This document shows, one piece after another, positions 46,801 through 61,010 of a stretch of 64,000 bases of DNA. The first letter of the stretch is position 1, and each line of letters starts with the position of its first letter. A program made the position numbers and the translations under genes. The notes under the pieces were generated by a model. That model made no database searches. It had not been told where the DNA came from and saw nothing but the letters and a program-made list of their open reading frames with translations. Source of the DNA: Brachionus plicatilis. Taxonomy: Eukaryota > Rotifera > Eurotatoria > Ploima > Brachionidae. Location: positions 940,319-1,004,318 of the forward strand of contig QEOQ01000640.1 of assembly GCA_010279815.1 (NCBI GenBank), in the 5' to 3' direction.

Positions 46801-49800
46801 TCAAATTGATTACCGAGTCTTTCTAGCATGTAATTAAAATGAAATAGAAAGCATAAGAAAAACAATTTGTTTCCCTCTTTAGACAAACGGGTAGCAATTT
46901 AGAATGATTTTACGATATTTCGACATTATTTTTATTAATTTACTAATGATTGAAAAAATAAATAAATTAATTTCTTCAATTATTTTATTTATTAAATAAA
47001 AGTTATTGAAAAAAATTCTCAGCATTGTTTTTGTTTTTTGCTCATTCTTTAGTTGTATTTTCGGGAAGGAAATAATTTGTTCAAAACTATAGCTACATCA
47101 AATTGGAAAAAACATAATTCTTTTTTAAAATATATTAATTACAAAAAATTTCTATCTCTTTTTAAAGATCATGATTTTGATGACGAAATCAATTTGTTAT
47201 ATAATTATAGACCTAAATTGCGTAAATAACCACTAATTCAGAAGAATTTTTCAATTTTATTCTAATCACTATTAAACCATCCTAAAATGCAACTTTTATA
47301 TTATATAAAATTCTTTCTATTAGACTAAATATTAATTCATTTTTAATTCTTTATTTAGACTAGTCAAACTAAAAATTTATAAACAAATCAATATCTTGTC
47401 TATAAACCAAACTTGTTTTCATGAATTAGCCAAGTTAAATTTTCAACAGTTAAAATAAAATTTTAAGCTAAATTTAGATGATTTCTGTTCTCTATTGTCT
47501 GTTGAGAATGACAAGCAAAAAACTAAGATTAATGCGGAAATTTTGTAACTATAGGCGCTAAAATCATTTCCCAATCTTAAGGGAAAAGCTTTCAAGTAAT
47601 TAAAAGATTCTAATTAAAGCGTCGATGCTTTTTTTGCATTTTTTTCATCAAATACATTCTCAATTTAAATATATAAGTGATAATTTTATTTAAAATATGA
47701 TTTCTATAGTTTGATCGTGTATTGATAAAATTTTAACTTTTTTTTTGCTATTTTTTAAAGGAACCCCATACAACTCTGATAAAAAATTAAATTTTATGAA
47801 TTATTTCTTCTACAAAAATCTCTAGAAAAACTGGTTTCTTTTCAATTTAGTTTTCAAGTATAACCTTAAGAAAATTTAAATAAATCAACTTGCATAAATG
47901 AAAAAATCTCAGGTATTTAAATTTTCATGTAAACAAATATATCAAATATTGATTGCGTTTAATATTCTTGATCACGAATTTAAAATTTTTGAACTAAACA
48001 TTTTAAAAGACGCAAAAACCTTAAATTTCAAAAATATTCTTATGCCATTAATCATAATCATAATATAAATTTATTCTCATTCTGATTATTCTATTAAAAT
48101 AATCTTCTCATTCAATCCAAAACAAACGTTTTTTTTTGAAAAAAATTATGTGTTTCATGAAAATTTTCTAAAATTTTATTTAAAATTTCAGTTAATATGA
48201 ATCAAAAAATTTATATTTATACAATTAATAATAGCTTTGGATTTCGATTTAATTGATTGAAAAAATTCCTCGGTAATATTATTAATTTTTCGATAAATCT
48301 GTCATCTAATAAATAAGATTAATTCCGTCGAGCTCTTGCTTTATTCATTTGTCAAGGTCCCTGGAAAGAAGAGAAAAAACAATTTTAAAATAAAAAATAC
48401 CTTAAAAAATTGAATTTAAAATAAATACAAAGATACTTAAAATTATTGCTCTCTTTAATTAAAATCTTATTTAAAAGCTTTGCATCAAATTAGATAGGTT
48501 AAAAAGTATATTTGTTTTTTCTAGATAATTAGGTCTTTAAGTTAAATGTACAACGTCTTTTCTAAATTAAAATTTTTTTGAAAAAATTTTATCAATTTTG
48601 AGTCTGTGAATTCATTACATGAATTACTTAGCTTTACCAGGATCATTAGTCTGAGTTTGATTATTTATTGTTTAGTTTAAACAAACATATACAAATTTTA
48701 GATATTATCTTACTGTAAAAAGCGTCTCGAACATTAACTTTGGTGAAATAGATTAAGTTTTTATTTGACTTTATTTTTTTTAATTTTCTCATAACTCATC
48801 AGATATTCAGGCAAACAAAATTATTTCTACGCTTATTTAAATCATTAGTTTGGTAATACAATTAATTTATTACATTTGAACACCCTGAATAATTTGAGAT
48901 ACATTTCTTGATGAAATTAGATCTAATTATCAGCAGAAGCCAAAACGGCATTTAAGCTTTAATATTTTCCTTAAATTTATATTTTCTGGAATTTTTTTGC
49001 CAAAATTGACAGGTAATTTTATGCTAAAAGCATTACTTTATTGCTTAAGATTGAATTTTAATTAAAATTTTATCAATAAAATGAAAAATAGTATTGAAAT
49101 ATTTTTTAATTTATTTATTTTTTAATTGCGTTAAATTAATTAAAAAAATAAATGATTAAAAAAAATAAAAATATTTTGAAACTTAAATAATTAATTCATA
49201 ATTAGTGTTATTGCTTTTAAATGGACAGCAAAGGTAAGTAAACTACCTAAGAATATGTAAGAATATCTTATTCAAAAAAATCAAACACATATTTTAATCA
49301 ATTAAAACATAAAGTAAAAAGCATATATTTTGCTCGATTCAAGATTTAATCAACAAGAAATCTTTTAGAACAATTTCAGATATGAAATGAAATCCTAATT
49401 AGGCTAATAAACAATGGCTATAAACAAAAACCGTAAATGTTACGAATATTTTTTCTCAAAAACTTATAAATAAATTATATGGATAACTAAATTAACTTTA
49501 GCAATAAATCATTCTCGCTTGAAATATTTTTATTAACAGAATATCTTTTTATTTTAAATAAAATTTTTTAATAACTTGGCCATCTAAGCCAATTTACTAA
49601 AATCTTGCTCTTTAAGTTAGTATGCAATATTTGCTGGGTGGTTAAAGAAAAATACTTTTCAGCATTTTTTAACATCACATAATTTAAATAATTCCTATCA
49701 ATATTTAGATCAAAAGAGTTAGACAACAAGGTAAAATCTATTAGATAATACAATTTCATATCCGTTTTATTTTTTTTTTGATATATATATTACGAATTGA

Positions 49801-52800
49801 TAACAATCTATTCCCAGTATTTATTTTAAATCAATAAGTTTAAGATTGTTTAAGAGAAAATTTTATTATTATACTTTTGGAACAGACCATAGAAAACAAT
49901 TAAATAAAGCACCTGATTCAATTTTCTCTATGTGAAATTCCTTCCTGATTTCAAGTTGCCTTGAGACTATAAAATTATTCATTAAAATAACTTTCAAAAG
50001 CTTGATAAAAACTTCTATTTAATTATTTTTGATTTCAAGCAGACATTTTGATCAAAAATCATAGTAGTTTTGTTCGCGAATAGTGCACGATTCTTGTATT
50101 CTATTATTCTGCGAATTTTAGAAAACATGTCCCTGAAAATTGAACGGAAAAATTCTTATTTTTAAGTACTTATATTCAATAAATGACAATTTTTTGAATT
50201 TATTTTTCAACAATAAAAATAGGGATTATTCTAGTGAGGTATTTATTCAATTTTTAGATTGATCAAGCATTTTTTGAATACTCATTTTACGAAATATATT
50301 GTTCTAATTAATAGAACATGAAATATTTAAGAAATTGTTCGACTTATTTTTTCGTTTGAAAACAAAAAAAACCTTAACTAAAAGATTATCTAATTTAAAT
50401 TTTTTTCTCTATTAAAATAATCTTTAATGTCAGAGATTTCAGTTGCGTCTGTTTTCATATAAATCGCTTTAGAATTTCAGATGAAAATAAATTTGATTTT
50501 GGGCTCTGAAAGAATTCGATCTATACTTGATTAATTAAAATAAATTTAATGAAAATCTCAGACTAGTATATCATTCGAAATTCTTAAAATTTGCTCAATC
50601 TAAGTTTATTGAATGTATTTTCTTGTAAAAAACGGGTATATAGTTATGAATAGAAACATGAAAACACTTGTTGTCATGCTCTTATAAAATAGACAGTATT
50701 AATGACTAGAAAAAATTTTGATGATAACTGTTTAATTGACTCTTGTACTAAGTTTTAAATTTGGAAATTCAAATTAGTGACAAGTTGAATATGCTTAGGC
50801 AAACTTGAATTAGTTGTCAAGAGCCAATTTGTCATTTGAAATTTTCTAAATTATCACTTAGTACAATTAGAATCATGGACTGAAAATTTTATTAGCAAAA
50901 TTTAGAAGTGTGCCTTGTTTGTAATTAGTAGCTATTTTTTAAATATTTGTTGTATCAAGTCTAATTATTAAAATCTTTGTATAAATTTAGCCTATTATGT
51001 TTAAATAATTTAATAAAATTATGTAATAATACTTTTTTCAAATCCATTGATTTATGATATAACTTTTCCGGTGTATTCCGCATTTTGAAAGATTGTTTCG
51101 TCGTGTATTTCCTTGAAATTTCTATTGAAAAATTTCCTCTTTTTTGTGATAATATGAAATAATAAAAGAAACGATGCAATGCTTTATCATGAAATAGACT
51201 ATATCAAAATAAACAATTTTATAAAATATTGTTATACCTAGCAAACTAATTAAAACATTTATCTAAAAACCTTAGCTCAACAACTTTTATTTTTTAAATA
51301 TTAATATTAATCAAATAGTCAATTAATTAGAATCGATTTTGTAAATTATTTTTTAATTGCTGATAAACAATTAAAAATTTTAAAAATTTATGCTTTATGT
51401 TTCAATTATTGGTATGACAAAAAAATAATTATTCTAGATTGTTTCGATGAAAAAGCTAGAATATCTTTAAAAGAAATAATATAAATAAAAATTTAAATAA
51501 ATATTTTATTAATAGTAATTTCTGGAATTTTTTAACTTTAATTATTTAATAATAAACGTAGCTGTAATTTAGTTTCTATTGTTTCTATTAAATTATTGTT
51601 TTTAAAATTATGAAAAAAAAGTCGACTAATTAGAACATAATGCCATATTAAATTTGATTTTTTTTCTAAATTTTAAATAACTAATGTTTCTAAGGAAACA
51701 AAATAAGGAAAAATTTAATTTTAAAATTGATTTTTAAAAAAATTAAATTAGCAAAACACAAAATAAAAATCTTATTTTAATTTTTAAATGAAAATATAAA
51801 TAAATTTCCTTAGTAAGATGATAAGAAATATTGGTTAAATAAAAAAAAATGAAAGAAAATAAAAAATGATTTAAAATATTTAACCAGCCATTTAACAAGA
51901 TAGATTATATCAAGAATTGAAATATTAAAAAGAATAACTCATGCATTTTTCTATTAAAGTAAGATTCTACCCAAGTTAATAAATTTCTTTTTTCTATTTC
52001 AGTTGTATCCAACATTGTTTTAATATCTTTAAGATATTTAATTATTATAGGCTTAAATTCAAATGACTGATTTAATTTTTGCACAATTCATCAACAAAAA
52101 ATAAAGAAGCTTTATTTTTTTGTATCAGAAGAGACCAGTTTTTGATCATTTGATCATTACAGCATTTCAAAATTTTTAAAGTAAAAAAAACTTAGAAAAA
52201 AATTTGTGGTATTTTTCAATTCTCATCTTTTTTAGTGCACTTATATTTTCCATTTTTTAATGTGAAGAAAGAAAGCTTAATTGTTTAAATTAGTTTAAAA
52301 AAAGAGCATTAAAATAGTTGTAGGCTAACTAGCTTTTATTAGCCATTTGAATATAAAATAAGTTGTGAATTTTATAATCTTCTTTTATTATAAATCACAA
52401 CAGAAGTATCTGCTCATGCAAGTGTTTATGATTTAAATCAATCGAAATTCACCAAAAAATCATCTTCTTAGCCTATGCTTATAAACATCCCAAAGTATTA
52501 TATCTCCAAGCCACCAATTAAATTAATTAATAAAATATTAATAATTACTAGGGAATAATGATTATGAAGTGTAATGTTAGCTACGAACTAACCAGTTCTT
52601 TAAGCCGCTATCATAATCATGTTATAAATTTATTCTTTGATTTTTAAATAATAATTTTAAAAACCTGACCTCTTATTACATTAATTCCTTTGGACTAGTC
52701 AACTAAATTTCTTTATTAGACGTATTGAAGATACCATTTATCCTGCTTCTTTACTTCTATGTTATTTATTTTATACATTGTTATAGAAAAAGATCACATT

Positions 52801-55800
52801 AACTGAATTTTTTAAATTTCATATTGCAAAAAATTTCACTAATACTTTCTGGGATGCTAAATTTTGTGAACAAATCAATAAATTTTTAAAATCAAATTTT
52901 TTATCTTAATAAACTCTTAGTTAATCCTTAGTTAATTATTTCATAAATAACATACCAATATTTTTTGATGCCAATGATAATAATAATTTGATCAGAAATT
53001 GAAACTTAAATAAAAAGAAAAATTCAACCAGATTTAGGATTAAGTAAGGATTTTATTTAAATTTTTTATATAAAACAATTTTATAATAAAAAAAAATATA
53101 TTCTCGAATTAATCAATTTAAAAAATGAGATTTTTACCATTTAGCCTAAATAATTTAAGTAATTCTTTATTTTACCAACATTACTTCATGCTTGTTAAAT
53201 GCAATCAATAAAATATTTTCTACTTTAATGGTAGTATTTAGCATGGGTACTTTTAAAACAACTTTCACAAATTTTATAGTAAATTTAATGACCAAAATAA
53301 TAAAAAGCTGATCGAGATTAAAAGTCCTTTAAAATTTTTTTCAAAAACATGTCCAGTTAATAAAAATGTTACAAAAATGACAAACCCCGTACTTTCTGAT
53401 TTTTTTGAATTAAATAATTAAATAAAAACTTATAATTAATAACGTTTTTGTTTTAAAATTCCAAAATATATTCTTACAATATTTTGTTTAAATTATTTAA
53501 TTTTTTTTTCAAAGACGCATCTAATTTCAAATAAAAATTACTGTTGTGAATGTTTTTGTCGCTTTTCCAAATTAAATGATTTGGCTTTGATATTTAAAGC
53601 TAAAATTCTTAAATAAATATTTGTCAATCTCAAAAATAAAAATCAAATCGATCCTGGCTCTTTTTTTGATTTAATGAATTATGGATTAAAATAATCGGAA
53701 ACATTTTTTCATATAAATCTATTAAGCATTTTTATTGAAAAAGTTTTAATTAAAAATATTAAAATTGGATTTTATTATTATTTTTAATTTAAACAATTAT
53801 CGGATCTTAAGTAGACTTTAAAACTAAACAAAAATAAATTTTTAATTGCTTGGTTTTTTTTAAATTGTTAAAGAATAAAAAAAATTGAAATGTATCAATT
53901 TAAGCCACTCCAAATAAAAGAAGGTATTATTTTTTAATTTCAATATCCGATTTGAAACTAAAGTTTAATATAAAAATGTAATTAATTTTTAAATGCTTTT
54001 TTATTCAATATAATTCAGCTTATCTTTTAATTGATTAAATCTAAAATTATAATTATTTTAATATGAAAGTCTGATTTTTGTTTTAATTTTAGTCCTAATC
54101 ACTCAGTTTTTTTTCTTAATTAAAAGAAAATTTTTTACTTTTCAATTGATTTTAGTTTAAAAAATTTTTTGAATTCTAATACTTAGAAAATTTTAATCTC
54201 TAGTCTTGGTTTTTAAACTAGAACCATTTAAGAAGTCTTTTAGAATCAATAAAATTTGAATTTCATGGGAAAAGGAACCTGGTCTTGACTTTTTCAAAAG
54301 TGAATTCTTTATTTGGAATACATATTCAAATAATATGAGACAATTATCTTTTATAAAGACAGGTAATTAATTTTTTTAATGGGTTATGCAGCTCATGTGT
54401 TACTCAAACATGGTGTAATCTATTAAATAGAGAAATTTTTTAATATATCTTTAGTATTCTCATAGGAAATTAAAAATAAAATTTAATTAAAACAAATTCT
54501 ATCGATGCATCATGGTCAAATTTTAAAAAAATGTTTTTTTGCTTTGAGATATTTTTAACTGTAATTAAAATCTTCATCGAAAATTTAATCTTATTGAATC
54601 CTGGTGTAATGATATCTGATAATCTAAATTTTATAAACTATGCTTTTTAAAAAGCCGTCAAGTTAGGCAGAAATATAAGGCGATATTTCTTATTACAGGA
54701 ATAATTGCTTAGCGAGATAACACTACGCTATTGTGTTTTTAAAAAAAAAAGTCGTAGAATCGATCAATAAAAAGACGCATATCGGTTCAAAGGAAGCAAT
54801 ATATAAAAAATCATTTCGGAAAATTCCGAGAAGAAAACATGAAAATACTTAATTTAAAAATAAAATCTCTTCAATTTTTTATGTCTATTGTATAGAATAA
54901 AATATAAAAAAATCTATTAATTAAATTTTTAATGATTCGCCCGTTTTTTAAAAATTTTTTGCTTGTCTAAGGTCATAATAAGTAAAAATTTGCAATTCTT
55001 AACTCAGTTCTGAAAAAAAATCAATTTTGAATTTCTAATAAATCAAATATGAAGAATAAGCTTTTTGAAAAATTGAATTCAAGCATATTTAATATAACAA
55101 TTAAAAAATTTAATTTGCAACTCAATTATTTTTAAATCATCTTTTCATTTATTTTTTGATTTGAGTTTTATAAAAATATAAAAATACCTAGTAGCTTTGG
55201 GTATTTAAAATATCTTAAAGGATTGATGAAGAAATTAATGGAATATTTATTGAAAAGTAACATCTATTAAATAGGGTTTTGACTGGCCAAATTTGATGGG
55301 ATTCGGCATTTTTATTCGTAATTTTAAATGACTTCAAAAATTTTTTTTTAATTTTTTTTAAATTTTTATCTCGAATTTAGCATTTATTAGGTCTTAAAAT
55401 ATTATTTTAGCATTTGGTATGATTCGAAACAGGGACCTTTATTTAGACACTTGGGGCAAAATAAACGTAGTTTTATTTTAGTAATCAAAAAAAAATTTGA
55501 AAAAGCAAAATTCTTATCATTTTTTGCAAAACAAGGCACTTTTAAAAAATTTTTAAACTCAAAAAAATCAAGTTAATCAATTTTTTTATTATATTTGGAT
55601 AAAAAAATTCGATTTAATTCAAATTTTTGAAAGTTTAGCCATTTAACTAGCTGAAATGCATTCAACTAAATTTTGATTCAATTGTTTTTTATTTCACCAC
55701 GCTTTGAGAAATCATCATATTATAATTTGTAGAATTTTATGCAAAAAATGCTTTTATAATGAGCTTGCAAATTCTCTCGGTAAAGTATCCGAATTTTGTA

Positions 55801-56304
55801 AATTCTTAAACTATCTGAAGAAATAAAGCATCTTTTTAAAAAATTTTTTACAATTTTTTTTTTTTAAATCCTTAAAATTTTATGTGTCGAATTTTAAAGT
55901 AATTCTCTGCATTTAAATGTCTTTGTCAAAGTTTGGACAGGTATTTTTTTTTCAGAGAACGCATTCGCTGACAAAGTAAAAAGCCCAATTTACCTAAAAC
56001 ACATCAATAAGATTTTCAACTATTGTTTTTGAACACGCACTCAATAAATGCAAACGCATTGTTGTTAAATTAATTTCTTTAAAAATTTATAATACTTTTT
56101 TCTTTTTGCTTATAGTTTACAATTTCAGCCTTCTACATATACTTATTTCCAAATAAAAAACTAATCTTATATGAAAAAGCTTCGTTAAATCTAATAATAA
56201 TCTTGATGCGGATTTAATTCTGTAAAAAGGCTCGTAAAAAAATTTGATCTTGAATTCCGTGTTAATTTTAGACTCCATTTTATCAAGAAAACTAAATTTA
56301 AGAA

Positions 56305-58981
56305 ATGTCGAGCGAAAATATAAAGACAACTAAGAAAATCCATTTAGAGCCAATATCTATCAGCAATCCTAAAGTAATTTTTATTCAAAAAATTCAAAAT
56401 TTTATTGATAGAAGTGAATTTTGAAGATTCAGGACTTGCTTGTTGAGAGAGCTGATGAAAACTCATTAAGAGCCATATTCGATAAGGTAATATATTATGA
56501 CTTAAATTTATATTTTATTTTTTAATCAAAAATAGTACGCTTCACATAAAATCCTGAACCAAAACGCCATAAAATCCGAAGATTTTATTCAAAAGTATCT
56601 TGGCCTATTGTCGGAAAAAGATGCCAATGAAAAAACTCTAAAAATTTTAGCCAATTTAGTAGATGTCAATAAGGACGGGTATTTTTATTAAAATTTTAGA
56701 AAAATTTCCCTAATTTTTTATAATTAAGTTACATAACTTATGATGAATTTAAAATTTTTGAAGAATCGCTTTGCTCACCGGAAGTTTTGTTCAAAACAGC
56801 ATTTCAGTTGTTTGACACACGAGGCATAGGCTTAATTTCGTTCAGTAAGCACCTATTGAATATTTAATATAATTTTAAAAAGATGATTTTTTTACTAAAA
56901 CTTAAGGCGACTTTAAGGAGATATTAAGTCACACTATATTGAACGAATTAATACCATTTGACTTTGAAAGTGACTTTGTGAATAACCTTTTTGGCAAGGA
57001 TAAACAACGACAAATAAATTACCAAGAGTTTTCTCAAATTATTCATGTTTGTATCGGATTACCTTAATTGAATTTTTTTAAATAATTTTTTTTTGACAGG
57101 ACTTTCATGAGGAACATGCTGTGCAAGCATTTAAAAAATTTGATATCCAAAAAAAAGGATATATTTTACCATCTAATTTCAAGACTATTCTTTTGCAAAT
57201 GAAATCTAATTTATTGTCGCCTTATGTCCGCGAGAATATTGATGCGGTATTTGTCACTTAAATTTTTAAAATTATTTTGCTTAATTTTTTATTTAGCTCA
57301 TAGCTAAAACTACAGACCAGAGCGTCATTACATATCCTCACTTTGCTGCCTTTATTTACTTGCTTAACAATATGGAGCTTATAAAAAAAATTTACATGAC
57401 TGCATCGGAAGAAAACCCTAACAAAGAGGTGTCCAAAGGTAATAATTAAAGCATCAGTCTCTCAAATTTTATTCTTATTCTTTTATTCAGGCCAACTTCT
57501 CAAAGAGGCCCAACAGTTCTCTCAAGTAACTCCTTACGAAATAAATATTCTATTTTCAATGATTAGAAATTTCAAAGATGACGAGTAAATTGTTAAAATC
57601 AATTTAAAAAAATTTTAATTTAAAAAAATTAAATTAGAAAAATTACCCTAAAAGATATTGAAAAAATTGCCCCTTTAGAAGAAAAAAGAATGCCATACCG
57701 CATTTCGGCTAAACTAGCTGAAGAAGCTCAAATTTTCCAGAATAGAAATGTTGGGGTACAAATTTTAGAGAGTGGATACAGATTTTTGCTAGGTTCTATT
57801 GCAGGTGCCATTGGTGCTTTTGCTGTTTATCCTATCGATTTGGTTAAAACTAGAATGCAAAATCAGAGATCAAAATCGTATGTTGGCGAAGTAATGTACA
57901 GAAATAGTTGGGACTGCTTTAAAAAAGTGATTAGGCAAGAAGGCGCTTTGGGACTTTACAAAGGCCTTACTGTCCAATTGATTGGTGTTGCTCCTGAAAA
58001 AGCCATTAAACTTACCGTAAATGATTTTGTTAGAGATAAATTTGTTCAATATACTGGTGATTTACCACTTTATGGAGAAGTAATTGCTGGAGGAATGGTA
58101 ATTTTTTAATTCAATTTAATTTTACTACAAATTTTATTTTTTTTAACTTATATTTTAAAAGGCTGGTGGTTGTCAAGTAGTTTTCACTAATCCGATGGAG
58201 ATTGTCAAAATTCGTATGCAAGTTGCTGGTGAAATTCAAGCATTGGCAAGAAGTGAAAGAACTATTAAGATTGTACGAGAGTTGGGCTTTTTCGGTCTTT
58301 ACAAAGTATTTTTTTTTATTAAAAAATAAAAAAATATAAGCCTGAAATATAAAAAATATAATTTTAAAAAAGGGTGTAAGAGCATGCTTGCTTAGAGATA
58401 TTCCATTTTCGATGATTTATTTTCCGACTTACAGTCATATGAAAAAGTCTCTGGCTGACGAAAATGGGCACAATAGTGTCATGTCTTTGTTCTATGCAGG
58501 TTTGATAGCTGGTGTACCAGCGGCCGGTTTGTGTACGCCTGCTGATGTAATCAAGACCAGAATTCAAGTAAGAGAAAGACAAGGCCAGACCCAATACAAT
58601 GGTGTCATTGACGCTATGTTCAAAATTTATAAAGAAGAAGGTGGCAAAGCATTTTGGAAAGGAAGTGGAGGTAAAATAAACTATTAATTATATTTTAGAC
58701 AAAAATGAATAAAAATATAAAAAGCTCGTATTTTCCGATCATCACCACAATTTGGAGTGACTCTGGTGTCCTATGAGTTACTTCAGAGAATGTTCTGGGT
58801 TGACTTTGGAGGTAGAAAACCAGAGGGATCTCAAATCGATATTTCAAAAGAAATCAAGAATTCAGAAATCACTTCACTTAATCCTGAGCATATTGGAGGA
58901 TTTAAATTGGCAGCAGTTACATTCGCTGGCATTGAGAACAAATTTGGTCTTTGTTTCCCAAAATACAACAAAGTTCAATGA
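56305..58981 (+). CDS. SLC25A12/13: Mitochondrial aspartate/glutamate carrier (citrin/aralar)
   Basis: Calcium-regulated carrier of the inner mitochondrial membrane exchanging matrix aspartate for cytosolic glutamate plus a proton, part of the malate-aspartate shuttle. Twelve exons: 56305-56373, 56427-56486, 56536-56678, 56729-56844, 56907-57046, 57100-57246, 57297-57438, 57491-57584, 57638-58097, 58162-58305, 58373-58670 and 58725-58981; all joins in frame, 689 residues (family about 675-680). The N-terminal half holds EF-hands, one with a canonical loop (DVNKDGYITYDE) and others degenerate ([21 protein letters not shown]), the pattern known for this family. The C-terminal half is a three-repeat carrier with signatures PIDLVK, PMEIVK and PADVIK, and the family's [13 protein letters not shown] stretch. 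AATAAA at 59083 is a likely poly(A) signal. Introns are 42-75 nt. Confidence 0.95.
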
Positions 58982-59258
58982 AACTTTACAACACATTTTA
59001 GTATAAAATGTTCGATTTTATAATTTACGACAAAAATAACAGTTGCAAATATCTTTTAAACTCAGCCTTTTTTGTTTTGATTAATAAAATTTACACTAGG
59101 AGAATAAAGCCTTTTTTATTTTAACTTAGCTTTATTTTCTTAACAATTACGAAATTTTATTAGAGTAGAAATTTTCTCCATGGAAACTTCATTTTTAAGT
59201 AACCTATGGAAAAATATGAGCTTAATAAAATTATTTTGTTTTCAGAATAAATATTAAA

Positions 59259-61010
59259 ATGTCTTTTTTTAATTTGACCATGCTTGGTTATAAAAACCAA
59301 ATAAAAGAGTATCATACCAAAGACGACTCGTTTTTGCCCCCAATTAGAAAATTGGACTCGAACTTGAAGTTCCACCAATTGAGAACAAAGCATGTTAGAA
59401 TAAATAATGGTAAGAATTAATTATATATTTATTTAATCCTTTTAATTTAAATAATTCAGATTTTAAGTTTTTTTTTTATTTAACTAAAACTTAAAGCATT
59501 TTTATGATTTCCAAGAAATTTCAAATTTTAAGGATTGACAAAAATTTCAAAGATTTATTCATATTATGAGAAAAATGTTAATTTAAAAATGATGATGAAA
59601 TAGTCATGTAAAATTTAAAATTTTTGATTTAGATATCACTTAATCTTCTAGTCTTAAGTATTTTAGATTTAAGCTTATTAAAGTCCTTTGATTAGTAATA
59701 TATCTGATTTATCTTCTTTTTCTATCATGAAATATCTTTGTTAAAAAAAAATTGAAAAATTATACTAAATTTCAAACTAAGCTAAATAACGCATAAGTTA
59801 ACCAGAGTTGCTTAAAAGACACAAGTCTCAAGTCAAGTCCAAGTCCGGACTTTTTTTTTTCAAAAGTCCAAGTCCGGGGCTTTAAAATTTTGAATACTGA
59901 AGAGGAATTGTGAAGACTTTTATGCTAAAATTGCAAGAAAATTCTGCTATATGGCAAATCTATTGCATTAGACAAACCAAGAGTATACAAATTTTTTGAT
60001 ATGAAGTCTGGTCTAGCAAATTTAAAAAAAAATCTGAACTTGGACTTTCAAAATTATTCAAATTCATGACATGATCCTGCTTTACGTTTCCTAGAGAGGT
60101 AAAGACAATGAGAATATTAAAAATTAAAAATTCTTTCTGTGCTTTTTGTACTTTTTCATATTTTTTTATTCAGTCCTACTCCCTTTTATACTTTCTGTAC
60201 TTTTAATGTTTTTTTGAAATTTAAAATGGAGATTTTAATAAATTAATAATTTAAATATTAATATTTACTAATATTTCTCTAATATTTAGCATACACGAAT
60301 CCTTAAACCAGGGCTCCGTCCCGGACCCTGTTTAATTTTTTAAATAATTATTAAAATATTGATAAAGTACAAAAAGGAGTAGAGGCAAATAAAATAAAAT
60401 TCTGAAAAGTATAAAAAGGAAAATGGCTTTTTAATTATTAAATCTCATTGTCTTTTCATGTCCTAGACTTACTTTTATTAACAAATTTATAGTCATATAA
60501 ATCTATTCAATTTTTCGACGTATTTTATGTCTTTTAATGTAAACAAAAAATATTTATGTGTTTATATTTTATATCTGATCTTCGTCTTCAATTAAGTGAA
60601 AAAATTATAAGTTTGTCTGCTCAGTGATAACATTTATTAATGAAATTTTTCGGAAGCTTTAAAAGTTATTTGCTCCATTAAATAAAGCTTTTAAAAAATT
60701 TGATTCTTTTCTTTTTTAAAAAACATATAGTTGTGAATAAAATAACTTTAAATTTTTAACCATAAGAACCTCATCAAACCTTTAAAAGGCCTTTGACATG
60801 CGCCAACGAAGTGGGATGGTGGACCAAAGATGAGCCGATTAGAGAAAATCTAAAATGGTCCTATGTCAAAAGAAACGGTTTCCCTAAAAGTGAAATGACT
60901 GCGTAAGTTTATTTTGTTTGTATAATAAATACAAATAATTTTGATAATTATCTAATTTTAGATTTGCCGACAAAATGATGCTTTCCGACAAGTCATTTAG
61001 ATTATACTAA
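59259..61010 (+). CDS. Small protein with NEVGWW motif, possible ciliary protein
   Basis: Three exons: 59259-59409, 60767-60902 and 60962-61010, joined in frame to 111 residues. Both introns have good GT-AG ends (donors GTAAGAA and GTAAGTT). The protein is basic, aromatic-rich, without signal peptide or membrane segment. The distinctive part is NEVGWWTKDEPI followed about 20 residues later by SEMTAFADKM, and the layout resembles small axonemal microtubule-inner proteins of the CFAP144/FAM183 or C2orf73 type. That resemblance is from memory of pattern only and is weak. Intron 1 (1357 nt) has been inflated by two MITEs. It starts about 280 bp after the carrier gene. Confidence 0.7.
59813..60052. 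mobile_element. MITE family 2, copy B
   Basis: About 240 bp, same orientation as the copy at 7.23-7.50 kb. Shared blocks are AGTCCAAGTCCGGACTTTTT-type ends, TTTAAAATTTTGAATACTGA, TGGCAAATCTATTGCATTAG and AATTTTTTGATATGAAGTC. It lies in intron 1 of the small NEVGWW gene. Confidence 0.75.
60096..60460. mobile_element. MITE family 1, copy B
   Basis: 365 bp, flanked by TCCTAGA (60089-60095 and 60461-60467). The ends GAGGTAAAGACAATGAG and CATGAAAAGACAATGAG (right end in reverse complement) match those of the copy at 4174-4661, as does the core with CCGTCCCGGACCCTGTTTAA (CCGCCCCGGACCCTGTTAAA there). It has far fewer GTACAAAAA units, explaining the 123-bp length difference. It sits in an intron. 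Confidence 0.85.

Larger units (their letters stand above)
39769..56304. other. 16.5-kb gene-poor region
   Basis: No gene supported. Open frames are short (longest about 100 codons at 44459-44767) and have the random look of AT-rich DNA: no motifs, no composition change, no splice partner. There are also no obvious TIR elements, unlike the flanks. Two tRNA-like remnants lie at 43.1 and 43.8 kb. The region is 5' of the minus-strand receptor and 5' of the plus-strand carrier, so it must contain both promoters and could contain untranslated first exons or distal regulatory DNA of the receptor. That is inference. Confidence 0.6.
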
